From: Moraxellaceae bacterium
GTDB lineage: Bacteria; Pseudomonadota; Gammaproteobacteria; Pseudomonadales; Moraxellaceae
Direction of reading: 5' to 3'
Length of the DNA stretch: 38,259 bases
NCBI GenBank assembly: GCA_025363155.1
Contig: JANYEL010000100.1
Span: 1 to 38,259, forward strand
The position numbers and the translations under genes are program-made. The notes beneath the pieces are model-generated. The model was not told where the DNA came from. It saw only the letters and a list, made by a program, of their open reading frames with translations, and made no database searches. This document shows, piece by piece, positions 18,639 to 27,657 of the stretch (the stretch's first letter is position 1; the number at the start of each line of letters is the position of its first letter).

Positions 18639-18774
18639 GATGCCTTACGATGTAGATGATGACCAGATTGATTGTTAAAACGGTCTACCGTATTAAGCAC
18701 GCTTAAAATAGCGTAACTCCCTGTTTGGGAACAAATCATCATTGTTGACCGATGATATGAAGTGAGTTGTGTTG

Positions 18775-20199
18775 ATGGTTCTTATTCCTGTCATTATGTC
18801 TGGGGGTGCTGGCACGCGTTTATGGCCTGTGTCGCGCGAAGCGTATCCCAAACCATTCATGAAACTTGCAGATGGTGATAGTTTGCTGATGAAAGCCTAT
18901 CAGCGCGCGGCTTCCGTCATGAATACAGAGCATTTGATTACTGTCACCAATCGTGATTATTTCTTTGAAAGCAAAGATAACCTTGCCCAAGTGAATCAGG
19001 GTATCCATGGCACATTTTTGTTAGAACCTTTTGGTCGTAATACCGCGCCAGCGATTACATTGGCGGCATTAGATGTTTTTCATAAGTACGGCTCAGACTC
19101 CGTTCTGCTGGTCATGTCAGCGGATCACCTCATCCATGATGGTTCTCGTTTTGAATCTGCGGTCGCTTCTGCCACTACTTTGGCGAGTCAAGGTTATCTC
19201 GTTACTTTTGGGATTACACCGACCGCGCCTGAAACGGGTTATGGTTATATTGCGTGCGGCGAAGCATTGGATGTGGGATATCGTGTTGGACGTTTTATTG
19301 AAAAACCTGATACGGGTAAAGCAAAGTTACTGCTAGAAAGTGGAAATCATCTTTGGAATGCAGGAATTTTTTGTTTTCAGGCGGGGGTGTTTCTAAGCGA
19401 AATGGCACTGCATGCGCCAGAAGTTATTACTGCAGCAGAATCGTGTCGCGCGCAATTGGGCGCGAATGTTTCTAATTCTGCGATGCAGGATTATTCAGTT
19501 GATGCGTTTAATATGTTCCCCGATATTTCGATCGACTACGCATTAATGGAACACTCCAATAAAGGCGCGGTGATTCCATGTGATTTTGGATGGAGCGATA
19601 TTGGTTCTTGGCAAGCGGTGAGTGAATTAACCGCTGCCGATGAAAATCAGAACCGCACAGTAGGTGAATCGATTTTGATTGATTCGCATAATGTTTATGT
19701 ACAGAGCGAACAACGTTTGGTCGCAACATTAGGCGTACAAGATTTAATTATTATTGACACACCTGATGCCTTGCTGGTTGCACATGCAGAAAAGACGCAA
19801 GATGTCCGCAAAGTAGTCGCTCAACTAAAAGCACTCGGTCATGATGCCTTTAAGCTCCACCGCACCGTTGTCAGGCCTTGGGGAGCGTACACCATCCTCG
19901 AAGAAAGCACACGATTCAAGATCAAACGCATTGAAGTGCGCCCAGGCGCTAGCTTAAGTCTGCAGATGCACCACCATCGCAGTGAGCATTGGATCGTAGT
20001 GAGTGGAATGGCAAGCGTTACAAATGGCGATCAAATCACCTTATTGGGTGCAAATGAATCGACTTATATTCCAGCAGGAAATCGCCATCGATTAGAAAAT
20101 CCTGGGGTGCTGCCATTAGTGATGATTGAGGTACAAAGTGGGGAGTATCTCGGCGAAGATGATATTGTCCGCTTCCAAGATAATTACGGACGGTGTTAA
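18775..20199 (+). CDS. manC: Mannose-1-phosphate guanylyltransferase / mannose-6-phosphate isomerase
   Basis: This 474-residue bifunctional enzyme of the ManC/AlgA type makes GDP-mannose and also interconverts fructose-6-phosphate and mannose-6-phosphate. The pyrophosphorylase domain has MSGGAGTRLWPVSREAYPKPF and FIEKPD. The C-terminal cupin domain (about residues 365-474) carries RPWGAY, the metal histidines in LQMHHHRSEHWIVVSG, and PAGNRHRLENPG. Both domains are complete. ATG 18775 is preferred; a GTG two codons upstream is also in frame. It follows rmlC after a gap, so it may have its own promoter. Confidence 0.96.
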   Translation: MVLIPVIMSGGAGTRLWPVSREAYPKPFMKLADGDSLLMKAYQRAASVMNTEHLITVTNRDYFFESKDNLAQVNQGIHGTFLLEPFGRNTAPAITLAALDVFHKYGSDSVLLVMSADHLIHDGSRFESAVASATTLASQGYLVTFGITPTAPETGYGYIACGEALDVGYRVGRFIEKPDTGKAKLLLESGNHLWNAGIFCFQAGVFLSEMALHAPEVITAAESCRAQLGANVSNSAMQDYSVDAFNMFPDISIDYALMEHSNKGAVIPCDFGWSDIGSWQAVSELTAADENQNRTVGESILIDSHNVYVQSEQRLVATLGVQDLIIIDTPDALLVAHAEKTQDVRKVVAQLKALGHDAFKLHRTVVRPWGAYTILEESTRFKIKRIEVRPGASLSLQMHHHRSEHWIVVSGMASVTNGDQITLLGANESTYIPAGNRHRLENPGVLPLVMIEVQSGEYLGEDDIVRFQDNYGRC

Positions 20200-20610
20200 C
20201 CCATGTTCCAAGTAGGTTTCGTCCAATCATTAAGCCGTTTCAATAGGTAAAACCCTGTGAAAGTGGACGGATCCAGTTTGCTCAGTTATCGAACGAATCT
20301 GGCTCATTATACGAAACGCGGATAGCTTCGACTATTCGCAAATGCACACAAAGCTTAATCGCTTAAAGTTGTTTTTGAACATGAGCTAAGCGCAAGACTT
20401 CTCAAAGTGACTGCGTTGCCAACCGACAACGTACTTCGACTTGTTCAGGGTATGTGCGTGTATTACAATGCAGGCCCTCATCGACCGCTCAGTAATTATC
20501 GATTTGGGTAAAATGAAATCCCGTCGTTGCAGATGGTGCTCAACAACCCCTCTGCAGCATGCTTTGCTAGATGCCATAGTATCTGGCTTTTTTTAATATC
20601 AGATGATTCG
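20200..20610. other. Gene-poor stretch with possible remnants before pgi
   Basis: No intact gene is visible. The plus frame across 20401-20508 reads ...VQGMCVYYNAGPHRPLSNY before a stop. This faintly resembles the YYN..RPH.SL end of IS3/IS481-type integrases, so a decayed insertion sequence is possible. TTCGACTTGTTCAGGGT (20434-20450) recalls a common extragenic repeat. From about 20513 the sequence may be the damaged 5' end of pgi. All of this is weak evidence. Confidence 0.3.
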
Positions 20611-22131
20611 ATGAGCGCAGGCTATCTCCAAGACTTCAGCATCATCTATAAAGATGCTCTATTTGATTTTACCAATCAATTAATCAGCGAACCGCAGTGG
20701 AAGAATCTACTTGAGCGTGCTCGCCATGCTGAGTTACCGAAAGCAATACAACAACTCCAAGCTGGAAACATTACAAACCCAACAGAACATCGCCAAGTTC
20801 TGCATACTGCATTACGAGCCTTACCCAACTCATCTACGCCCGCGATGAACGCGCATATTCATGAAGCAATTACAATACGCGAGCAAATACGAGACTTCGT
20901 GAGCAAGCTTCATGGGGGTCAGATTCTTGGTGTAACTGGAAAACCGATTCGCACAGTCGTTAACATTGGTGTAGGTGGCTCAAATCTTGGTTCACGTCTG
21001 GTCACTGAGGCCTTAACCCGATATAAAACCACCCATATTCAGATTTTCTTTGTGGCGAACATTGATGCAGATGACCTCAATGAAGTGTTACAGCAAATTA
21101 ATCCAGAAGAAACACTCTTTTTAATTACCAGTAAAACCTTTACTACTTTTGAGACCATGCAAAATGCTGCTGCCGCCATTCAATGGCTAGAGCAACGACT
21201 CAGTCTTGATCGTCACCAAATTATCGCTCGCCACTTTGTCGGCATTACCGCCGAACCACAGAAAGCCGAAAAATTCGGTATAGATACCCAATATATTTTC
21301 AAATTTTGGGATTGGGTCGGCGGGCGTTTTTCATTGTGGTCAGCCGTTGGTTTGCCCATCGCCATCCTTGTCGGTATGGATCATTTTGAAGCGTTACTTG
21401 CTGGCGCACAGTCCATGGATGAACATTTCTTTACCGCCCCCTTAGAGGCCAACATTCCAGTCATCATGGGACTCATTGGTTTATGGAATATAGAAGATAA
21501 CTATGCGGCGGGATTATCGATTGCACCCTATTGCCATGGCTTAAGATCCTTCCCTTCTTACCTACAACAACTTGAAATGGAATCTAACGGCAAAGGTGTT
21601 GATACCGAAGGTAAACCAATTACATATCGTACCGCACAAGCAGTCTTTGGTAGCGTCGGCAGTAATGGCCAACATGCTTACTTTCAAATGTTACATCAAG
21701 GAAATCGTCAGATTCCCACAGATTTCATTGCAATTGCGGAAGACCCTCAAATTTTTGCAGGGCATCAAGATCAGCTATTAGCGAATTGCTTTGCACAAAG
21801 TGCTGCGCTGGCTCAAGGCCGACACTATCCCAGTGAACCGCATAAGACCTGTCTAGGCGGCCAACGCTCAAGTATGATTATTTTACCCAAGCAAGATCCT
21901 TTTTCTATAGGACTGCTACTTGCCGCTTATGAGCATAAAATCTTTGTACAAGCACAACTCTGGAATATCAACGCGTTTGATCAATGGGGCGTTGAACTGG
22001 GTAAATCCCTCGCACATGAGATTTTGCCAGCTTTACATGGTGAGCCAATAGCCCAAAAACTTGATGAGGTCACAATGACTCGCATTGCGTTTGTGAACAC
22101 TATTCGCTCTAACCATTTGAAGCACTCATAA
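20611..22131 (+). CDS. pgi: Glucose-6-phosphate isomerase, 5' end probably disrupted
   Basis: Phosphoglucose isomerase interconverts glucose-6-phosphate and fructose-6-phosphate, here feeding GDP-mannose synthesis. Core signatures are intact: VVNIGVGGSNLGSRLVTEAL, TLFLITSKTFTTFETM, FKFWDWVGGRFSLWSAVGLP, GSNGQHAYFQ and the C-terminal FDQWGVELGK. From ATG 20611 the protein has 506 residues, shorter than the usual ~550, and lacks the first helical segment. The same frame is open back to 20527. A second frame from ATG 20513 (MKSRRC...PLQHALLDAIVSG) runs into a T7 run at 20588-20594, where a one-base slip would join it to the main frame. I therefore suspect a frameshift or sequencing error there. 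Confidence 0.88.
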   Translation: MSAGYLQDFSIIYKDALFDFTNQLISEPQWKNLLERARHAELPKAIQQLQAGNITNPTEHRQVLHTALRALPNSSTPAMNAHIHEAITIREQIRDFVSKLHGGQILGVTGKPIRTVVNIGVGGSNLGSRLVTEALTRYKTTHIQIFFVANIDADDLNEVLQQINPEETLFLITSKTFTTFETMQNAAAAIQWLEQRLSLDRHQIIARHFVGITAEPQKAEKFGIDTQYIFKFWDWVGGRFSLWSAVGLPIAILVGMDHFEALLAGAQSMDEHFFTAPLEANIPVIMGLIGLWNIEDNYAAGLSIAPYCHGLRSFPSYLQQLEMESNGKGVDTEGKPITYRTAQAVFGSVGSNGQHAYFQMLHQGNRQIPTDFIAIAEDPQIFAGHQDQLLANCFAQSAALAQGRHYPSEPHKTCLGGQRSSMIILPKQDPFSIGLLLAAYEHKIFVQAQLWNINAFDQWGVELGKSLAHEILPALHGEPIAQKLDEVTMTRIAFVNTIRSNHLKHS

Positions 22132-22175
22132 ACCGATGAAACTGTATTCGTAAAACAATTGATAAGAGAATGACG

Positions 22176-22574
22176 ATGAGTTTAATTCAATGGGTCAATT
22201 TCCCGCCGCTTGGCGATGAACGTGGCTCCCTTGTTGCCTTGGAGGGCAGCAAAACCGTTCCTTTTGAGATCAAACGTGTGTACTACATTTTCGGTACGCA
22301 ACAGGGTGTCGCACGTGGTTTTCATGCCCATCGTAATCTGAAGCAAGTTGCCGTCTGTGTCACAGGCAAATGCCGCATGATTTTGGATGATGGGGAAACC
22401 CGCCAAGAAACATGGCTAGACTCTCCCACCAAAGGACTCATTATTGGCGATCGGGTGTGGAGAGAAATGCATGATTTCAGCCCTGATTGCGTCTTATTGG
22501 TTCTCGCCAGTGAACATTATGATGAAAACGACTACATCCGTAACTATGACGAATTCGTAAAGAGAGATCGCTAA
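22176..22574 (+). CDS. fdtA: dTDP-4-oxo-6-deoxyglucose 3,4-ketoisomerase (FdtA/QdtA family)
   Basis: This 132-residue single-domain cupin moves the keto group from C4 to C3 of dTDP-4-keto-6-deoxyglucose, the first committed step to a 3-amino-3,6-dideoxyhexose. The catalytic histidine pair is in RGFHAHRNLKQV, matching His49/His51 of characterised FdtA. Other family stretches are DERGSLVALEG, FEIKRVYYIFGT, REMHDFSPDCVLLVLAS and DENDYIRNYDEF. ATG 22176 has AAGAG seven bases upstream; ATG 22170 is in frame. FdtA (galacto product) and QdtA (gluco product) cannot be separated safely by eye, so the symbol is provisional. Start and stop overlaps link it to the next two genes. Confidence 0.88.
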   Translation: MSLIQWVNFPPLGDERGSLVALEGSKTVPFEIKRVYYIFGTQQGVARGFHAHRNLKQVAVCVTGKCRMILDDGETRQETWLDSPTKGLIIGDRVWREMHDFSPDCVLLVLASEHYDENDYIRNYDEFVKRDR

Positions 22575-23341
22575 TGAGTATTCATCCGCTTGCTATTGTA
22601 TCTGAGAAGGCAATCATTGGTAGCAATGTCACCATTGGGCCATTCTCTATTATTTATGACAACGTCCGTATAGAAGACAACGTCACCATAGAAAGCCATT
22701 GCGAAATTGGCGTGCCCAACCATTTATCAGGTGGCAATTTATTAGTCATCGGCCAACATTCGCACATTCGTTCGCATAGTATTTTCTACGAAGGCTCTAT
22801 ATTCGGTGAAAAGCTGACGACTGGTCACCGTGTGACTGTGCGTGAAAAAACCATTGCAGGCAAAAACCTCCAAATCGGCACGCTGTCAGATATCCAAGGT
22901 CACTGTACCATTGGCGACTATGTTCGTTTTCATAGCAATGTTCACATTGGACAAGCGAGCAGCATCGGCAACTTTGTCTGGATTTTCCCTTATGTGGTGT
23001 TGACCAATGACCCACACCCGCCAAGCAACACGCTGAAAGGGGTCACGGTTGAAGATTATGCCGTCGTTGCCACCATGTCGGTTGTTTTGCCCGGGGTCAC
23101 CATTGGTAAAGGCACGCTGGTCGGCGCACATTCTTGCGTCAATCGGAATACTGAGGCAGAGATGGTATATGTCGGCTCACCAGCGAAGAAAATTTGCGCC
23201 ACGGGTGGAGTTCGTTTGCAAGATGGGTCAGATTTGAGTGCCTATCCGTGGGTCAATCATTTTAATCGCGGATATCCTGAGTCGGTGATCGAGGCATGGA
23301 AACGTGGCGAACACGGCTTAACAGGGGGTCAATCAACATGA
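22574..23341 (+). CDS. fdtC: dTDP-3-amino-3,6-dideoxyhexose N-acetyltransferase (FdtC/QdtC-like)
   Basis: A 255-residue left-handed beta-helix acyltransferase. Hexapeptide repeats run from about residue 10 ([14 protein letters not shown]) to 195 ([15 protein letters not shown]), ending in [10 protein letters not shown]. The WxcM N-terminal-like form and its place between the ketoisomerase and the aminotransferase suggest it acetylates the 3-amino group using acetyl-CoA. The ATG overlaps the ketoisomerase stop (TAATG), and its stop overlaps the aminotransferase start (ATGA). At 255 residues it is a little shorter than FdtC/QdtC proteins I recall, and another acyl donor cannot be excluded. Confidence 0.82.
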   Translation: MSIHPLAIVSEKAIIGSNVTIGPFSIIYDNVRIEDNVTIESHCEIGVPNHLSGGNLLVIGQHSHIRSHSIFYEGSIFGEKLTTGHRVTVREKTIAGKNLQIGTLSDIQGHCTIGDYVRFHSNVHIGQASSIGNFVWIFPYVVLTNDPHPPSNTLKGVTVEDYAVVATMSVVLPGVTIGKGTLVGAHSCVNRNTEAEMVYVGSPAKKICATGGVRLQDGSDLSAYPWVNHFNRGYPESVIEAWKRGEHGLTGGQST

Positions 23342-24465
23342 GTATGACTATTCCATTCCTTGACCTCAAAGCCACCAATCACAGTTATCGCGATGAACTC
23401 GTTGCCGCCTGCGCTCGGGTGATTGATTCTGGGTGGTACATTGCGGGTAATGAGCTCAGTCAATTCGAAAATGAGTTTACCCAATACTGCGGAACCAAAC
23501 ATTGCATTGGCGTGGCAAACGGTCTGGATGCACTTGTTTTAACGCTCCGCGCGTGGAAAGAACTCGGCAAACTCAAAGACGGCGACGAAGTCATAGTGCC
23601 TGCCAATACCTATATTGCCAGCGTGCTTGCGATTACTGAAAATAATCTGGTTCCCGTCTTGGTCGAACCCGACGCGACCAGTTTGAATCTTTGCCCTCAG
23701 AATGTAAAAGCCTCGATCACGGCCAAAACACGCGCGATTCTGCCAGTCCATTTATATGGGCAACTCGCAGACATGCCTGCAATCCTCGCAATTGCTCAGC
23801 AACACGGTTTACTCGTCCTCGAAGACTCCGCGCAAGCGCATGGCGCAAGTATTGATGGACGTAAAGCGGGCAATTGGGGCGATGCTTCAGGTTTCAGCTT
23901 TTATCCAGGGAAGAACTTAGGGGCGTTAGGTGACGCAGGGGCGATCACCACCAATGACGATGAACTCGCACAAACCCTGCGGGCGATTCGCAACTATGGT
24001 TCCCACGAGAAGTACAAGAATCTCTATCAGGGCGTCAACAGCCGCCTTGATGAAATACAAGCCGCCATGCTCAGTGTCAAACTGAAATATTTGGATGAAC
24101 AAACCGCGCACCGCCGTCAGATTGCACAGATTTATATGAATGGCATCAACAATCCGTTGATCACATTACCATTGTCAGTCAATGACTCACCGCTGACATT
24201 TGAAAGTCATGTTTGGCATTTGTTTGTGGTGCGCTGCAAAAACCGTGATGCGCTACAAAAACATCTTGCGGATCACGGCGTACAAACACTGATTCACTAT
24301 CCGATTCCACCGCATAAACAACAAGCCTACCCCGCATGGAATGCGCTCAGCTTTCCATTGACGGAAGCGATTCATCAGCAAGTGCTGAGCTTGCCGCTCG
24401 GTCCAGCAATGGCACTTGCGGATGTTGAAGAAACAGTTCGCATCATTAATAAATTTGGCACTTAA
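23338..24465 (+). CDS. fdtB: PLP-dependent sugar aminotransferase (FdtB/QdtB, DegT family)
   Basis: A 375-residue DegT/DnrJ/EryC1 aminotransferase that places an amino group at C3 of the dTDP-3-keto sugar, using glutamate. The N-terminus [17 protein letters not shown] is characteristic. PLP-contact stretches are [37 protein letters not shown] and [17 protein letters not shown] with the Schiff-base Lys. The substrate loop [12 protein letters not shown] is intact. ATG 23338 was chosen because it overlaps the preceding stop as ATGA. With RmlA, RmlB, FdtA and FdtC it gives dTDP-Fuc3NAc or dTDP-Qui3NAc. Confidence 0.93.
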   Translation: MSMTIPFLDLKATNHSYRDELVAACARVIDSGWYIAGNELSQFENEFTQYCGTKHCIGVANGLDALVLTLRAWKELGKLKDGDEVIVPANTYIASVLAITENNLVPVLVEPDATSLNLCPQNVKASITAKTRAILPVHLYGQLADMPAILAIAQQHGLLVLEDSAQAHGASIDGRKAGNWGDASGFSFYPGKNLGALGDAGAITTNDDELAQTLRAIRNYGSHEKYKNLYQGVNSRLDEIQAAMLSVKLKYLDEQTAHRRQIAQIYMNGINNPLITLPLSVNDSPLTFESHVWHLFVVRCKNRDALQKHLADHGVQTLIHYPIPPHKQQAYPAWNALSFPLTEAIHQQVLSLPLGPAMALADVEETVRIINKFGT

Positions 24466-24476
24466 AAAAATCTCTA

Positions 24477-26393
24477 ATGAATTATAGATCCGACATCAAT
24501 GCCTTAAGAGCATTATCGATTATTTTCGTCGTGCTTTATCACTTTAAAGTACCCTTTTTTAATGGCGGTTTTATCGGCGTTGATGTGTTTTTTGTGATCT
24601 CGGGTTACTTGATGACTAAAGTGATTTTTCATCGACTGGCTCATCATTCTTTTAAGTTGTCCGATTTCTATATTGACCGAGCGTTTAGGATTATTCCCGC
24701 CTTAACCTTTGTTTGTATTAGCTATTTGATCATAGGGTGGTTTCTACTTTATCCACTTGAATACAAACAGTTGGCTAAAGAAATTGTTGCTGCAATCACT
24801 TTTTCATCCAATTTCCTTTATTTTGAACAAAGTGGTTATTTTGATCCAACAGCAGAAAAACTCTATTTATTACATGCTTGGAGTCTCGCGGTTGAATGGC
24901 AGTTCTATATTGTCTATCCAATCTTAATCATCCTGCTTGCAAAATTATTTAGACTGGATCGTGTTAAATATCTTTTAGCAACCTTGTGTTTCGCCTCCTT
25001 CGTGAGCGCCATCATGTTGGTGCAGACCGCCCCGACTTTTTCATTCTACCTACTGCCAACCAGAGCGTGGGAGATGTTGATCGGCGGACTCATCTTCTTA
25101 TTTCCGATCGCTATTCAAGAAGAAAAGCGCAAATATGTGCAATTCTCTGCGTTGTTAGGACTATTCGCGAGCGTCGCCCTGCTGGACAGTAAAATGGCTT
25201 GGCCAGGGGGATTCGCATTATTTCCAGTGTTGAGTGCATGCTTATTTATCATTGCCAGCTCACAAGAAACTTTGGTTTCTAAAAATTCAACATTAAGCTT
25301 CTTGGGTAAATCTTCTTATTCAATCTATCTGTGGCATTGGCCCATCTATGTCTTGATGGCTCATCAGGGCTACTCTCATCAAACACTTGTCATTTGTATT
25401 GCAATTACCCTTTCAATTGCATTTGGTTATGTTTCATATCGTGCCATTGAAACTTATTTCATCACATTCAAAAAAGAAAATCTTCACAATAAAAAGAAGA
25501 TTATTTCCGCGTTATGCCTGCTTCTTACCGTTATTTTTCCAAGCATTTTTATTTACACCGATAGTCGCAATGAGAAAATTCAATTTCTCACCTTTTATTC
25601 AAATATGCATAAAAATGGTCTCAATGAGGCCTATCGGCTCGAATGCGATTTTTATGATCACGCAACGCAAAAAGCGAGGCAGTCCATCGCCAAAGCATGC
25701 ACTTCAAACAATCAGCTTACATCCACTAAAAATCATAGTGCCTTTCTATGGGGTGACTCTCACGCACAAGCACTATCATCAGGTTTAAGGGCATTACTAC
25801 CCCCAAATTATGAGTTATATCAAGTTGCCACCTCAGGATGTCCACCCAGTCTGACGATTAACCCACGCTCAGGTCTCATCGATAATAACTGTAAAGTTGC
25901 GAACGCTTTTGCATTGACCGAGATTGCAAGACTCAAGCCAGAGATCGTTTTCCTTGCTCAGGTCAACTTTCATGAGGAAGTCGATTGGCTTGCGCTCGCT
26001 CAGAATTTAAAAGACAAAGGGGCCAAACAAGTCGTATTGATTGGACCTGTGCCACAATATAAACCATCCCTGCCTGAAATCTACATGAAGTATCAGTGGG
26101 GGAAAGAATCACGTTATCTGTCCGAAGGACTGGATCAAAGTGTCATGAACACGGACAGAATACTGTCTCAAAAATATTCAAGTCCTTCAACCAATAAGCC
26201 ACTTTTAACCTATATTCCATTGATTCCAAGCTTGTGTATTCAAGATGGTTGTAAAGTGGTAATCGAAGGTACGAAAAACAGTCTTCTTCTGGTAGACTTT
26301 GGCCATCTCAGCCCTTTAGGCTCATTAGTAGCTGGAAAAATTATCTTAAAAAACCTACAACTCACCCCTCCAGATATTAATGACACTCATTAA
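24477..26393 (+). CDS. OafA-like membrane acyltransferase with SGNH domain
   Basis: This 638-residue acyltransferase-3 protein opens with MNYRSDINALRALSIIFVV and FIGVDVFFVISGYLM, the family signature. About ten membrane segments fill residues 8-370. The C-terminal part (about 400-638) is a periplasmic SGNH-like domain with the nucleophile motif WGDSHAQAL and the catalytic pair in VDFGHLSPLG. Such proteins O-acetylate lipid-linked or polymerised O-antigen, so it probably decorates the glycan made here. The linkage and sugar cannot be deduced. Codon use is more AT-rich than in the upstream rml and man genes, as is usual for serotype-specific parts. It overlaps wzx by 14 bases. Confidence 0.9.
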   Translation: MNYRSDINALRALSIIFVVLYHFKVPFFNGGFIGVDVFFVISGYLMTKVIFHRLAHHSFKLSDFYIDRAFRIIPALTFVCISYLIIGWFLLYPLEYKQLAKEIVAAITFSSNFLYFEQSGYFDPTAEKLYLLHAWSLAVEWQFYIVYPILIILLAKLFRLDRVKYLLATLCFASFVSAIMLVQTAPTFSFYLLPTRAWEMLIGGLIFLFPIAIQEEKRKYVQFSALLGLFASVALLDSKMAWPGGFALFPVLSACLFIIASSQETLVSKNSTLSFLGKSSYSIYLWHWPIYVLMAHQGYSHQTLVICIAITLSIAFGYVSYRAIETYFITFKKENLHNKKKIISALCLLLTVIFPSIFIYTDSRNEKIQFLTFYSNMHKNGLNEAYRLECDFYDHATQKARQSIAKACTSNNQLTSTKNHSAFLWGDSHAQALSSGLRALLPPNYELYQVATSGCPPSLTINPRSGLIDNNCKVANAFALTEIARLKPEIVFLAQVNFHEEVDWLALAQNLKDKGAKQVVLIGPVPQYKPSLPEIYMKYQWGKESRYLSEGLDQSVMNTDRILSQKYSSPSTNKPLLTYIPLIPSLCIQDGCKVVIEGTKNSLLLVDFGHLSPLGSLVAGKIILKNLQLTPPDINDTH

Positions 26394-27651
26394 GACCAGC
26401 CTGCTGAATGCGATTGCGGTCATGATCAAAATGATCACCTTGCTGGGTATCAACAAAATTCTCGCAATTTATGTTGGCCCTGCGGGGTATGCTGCGCTTG
26501 GCCAATTTCAAAATGCGGTACAAATGATCACCACCTTCGCCAGTGGTGCGATCAACACGGGTGTCACCAAGTACACTGCCGAATATTATGAAGATGCGCT
26601 TAAACAGCAACAGGTTTGGCGTACTGCTGGCACGATTGCAGTTATTGGCTCAATCATCACTAGCGTGATCATTGCTGTTTTTAACCAGCCCTTAGCCGCA
26701 TGGTTCTTAAAAAATAACAGCTATGGGGGCGTATTTGTTTGGTTTGCCGCGACATTGGTTTTCTTCACGCTGAATACCTTGTTGCTCGCAATTCTCAACG
26801 GCAAAAAAGCCATCGGTCGATATGTTTTAGCCAATATTGCCGGCAGTGTGTTTGCGTTTGTTGCCACCACCATCATGGCGATTCAATGGGGTTTATATGG
26901 CGCGTTAATTGCGCTAGCCATCTACCAATCGATTACTTTTTTTGTGACATTATTGATTTGCTACAAAGCTGATTGGTTTAAGATCCGCTACTTGTTTGGC
27001 CAAATTGATCGCCAGATTGCACTCAATCTCGGCAAATTCACAGCCATGGCACTGACATCCGCTGCCTGTGGTCCGATCAGCCAGATTTTAATTCGCGATC
27101 ACTTGGGGGCGAGCTTCGGCTGGACTGCGGCGGGTTATTGGGAAGCCATGTGGCGATTAAGTAACGCCTATCTATTACTCGCGACTACAACCTTAAGCGT
27201 GTACTATCTACCCAGACTCTCAGAACTGAAAGATGCAATTGACATCAAAAAAGAAATTATACAGGGCTATAAAATTATCTTACCCGTTGCAGCCTTGAGT
27301 GCCTTTAGCATTTATTTGTGCCGCGACATGATTATTCCGCTACTCTTCACCCAAGAATTTCTGCCCATGCGAGAACTCTTTGCATGGCAAATGATCGGTG
27401 ACACCTTAAAAATTGGCAGCTGGATCTTAGCTTTTCTGATGCTCAGTAAAGCGATGCTGAAGCTGTTTATCATTACAGAAATCGTTTTTTCGATTAGTTT
27501 TGTTGTGCTCACTTGGGTTTTGACAAAAACCATCGGATTTCAGGGCGTGGCTGTCGCGTTTGCCGCAAATTATGCCGCGTATTGGATTGTCATATTTTTC
27601 TTCATTTATCAGAATCTTGCAGAAAAAAATGTCACTAAACCTTTGGATTGA
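26380..27651 (+). CDS. wzx: Wzx flippase, WzxE-like
   Basis: A 423-residue polytopic protein of the MOP/PST superfamily that flips undecaprenyl-linked repeat units to the periplasm. Around 12 hydrophobic segments are visible. GPAGYAALGQFQN, GAINTGVTKYTAEYYED, LNLGKFTAMALTSA and MRELFAWQMIGDTLKIGSW resemble WzxE, the enterobacterial common antigen flippase, as I recall it. WzxE moves a glycan containing Fuc4NAc, another acetamido-6-deoxyhexose, so a 3-acetamido-6-deoxyhexose repeat unit would fit. The ATG lies inside the end of the acyltransferase gene. Confidence 0.9.
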   Translation: MTLIKTSLLNAIAVMIKMITLLGINKILAIYVGPAGYAALGQFQNAVQMITTFASGAINTGVTKYTAEYYEDALKQQQVWRTAGTIAVIGSIITSVIIAVFNQPLAAWFLKNNSYGGVFVWFAATLVFFTLNTLLLAILNGKKAIGRYVLANIAGSVFAFVATTIMAIQWGLYGALIALAIYQSITFFVTLLICYKADWFKIRYLFGQIDRQIALNLGKFTAMALTSAACGPISQILIRDHLGASFGWTAAGYWEAMWRLSNAYLLLATTTLSVYYLPRLSELKDAIDIKKEIIQGYKIILPVAALSAFSIYLCRDMIIPLLFTQEFLPMRELFAWQMIGDTLKIGSWILAFLMLSKAMLKLFIITEIVFSISFVVLTWVLTKTIGFQGVAVAFAANYAAYWIVIFFFIYQNLAEKNVTKPLD

Positions 27652-27657
27652 TTTTGT

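Noticed and set aside
18731-18755. ATCATC...GATGAT dyad before manC as a terminator or operator
   Set aside because: Short stem with a ten-base loop and no U tract. Likely chance in AT-rich DNA.
20386-20577. Small open frame on the minus strand before pgi
   Set aside because: No ribosome site, no family likeness, and it overlaps the likely 5' end of pgi. Treated as chance.
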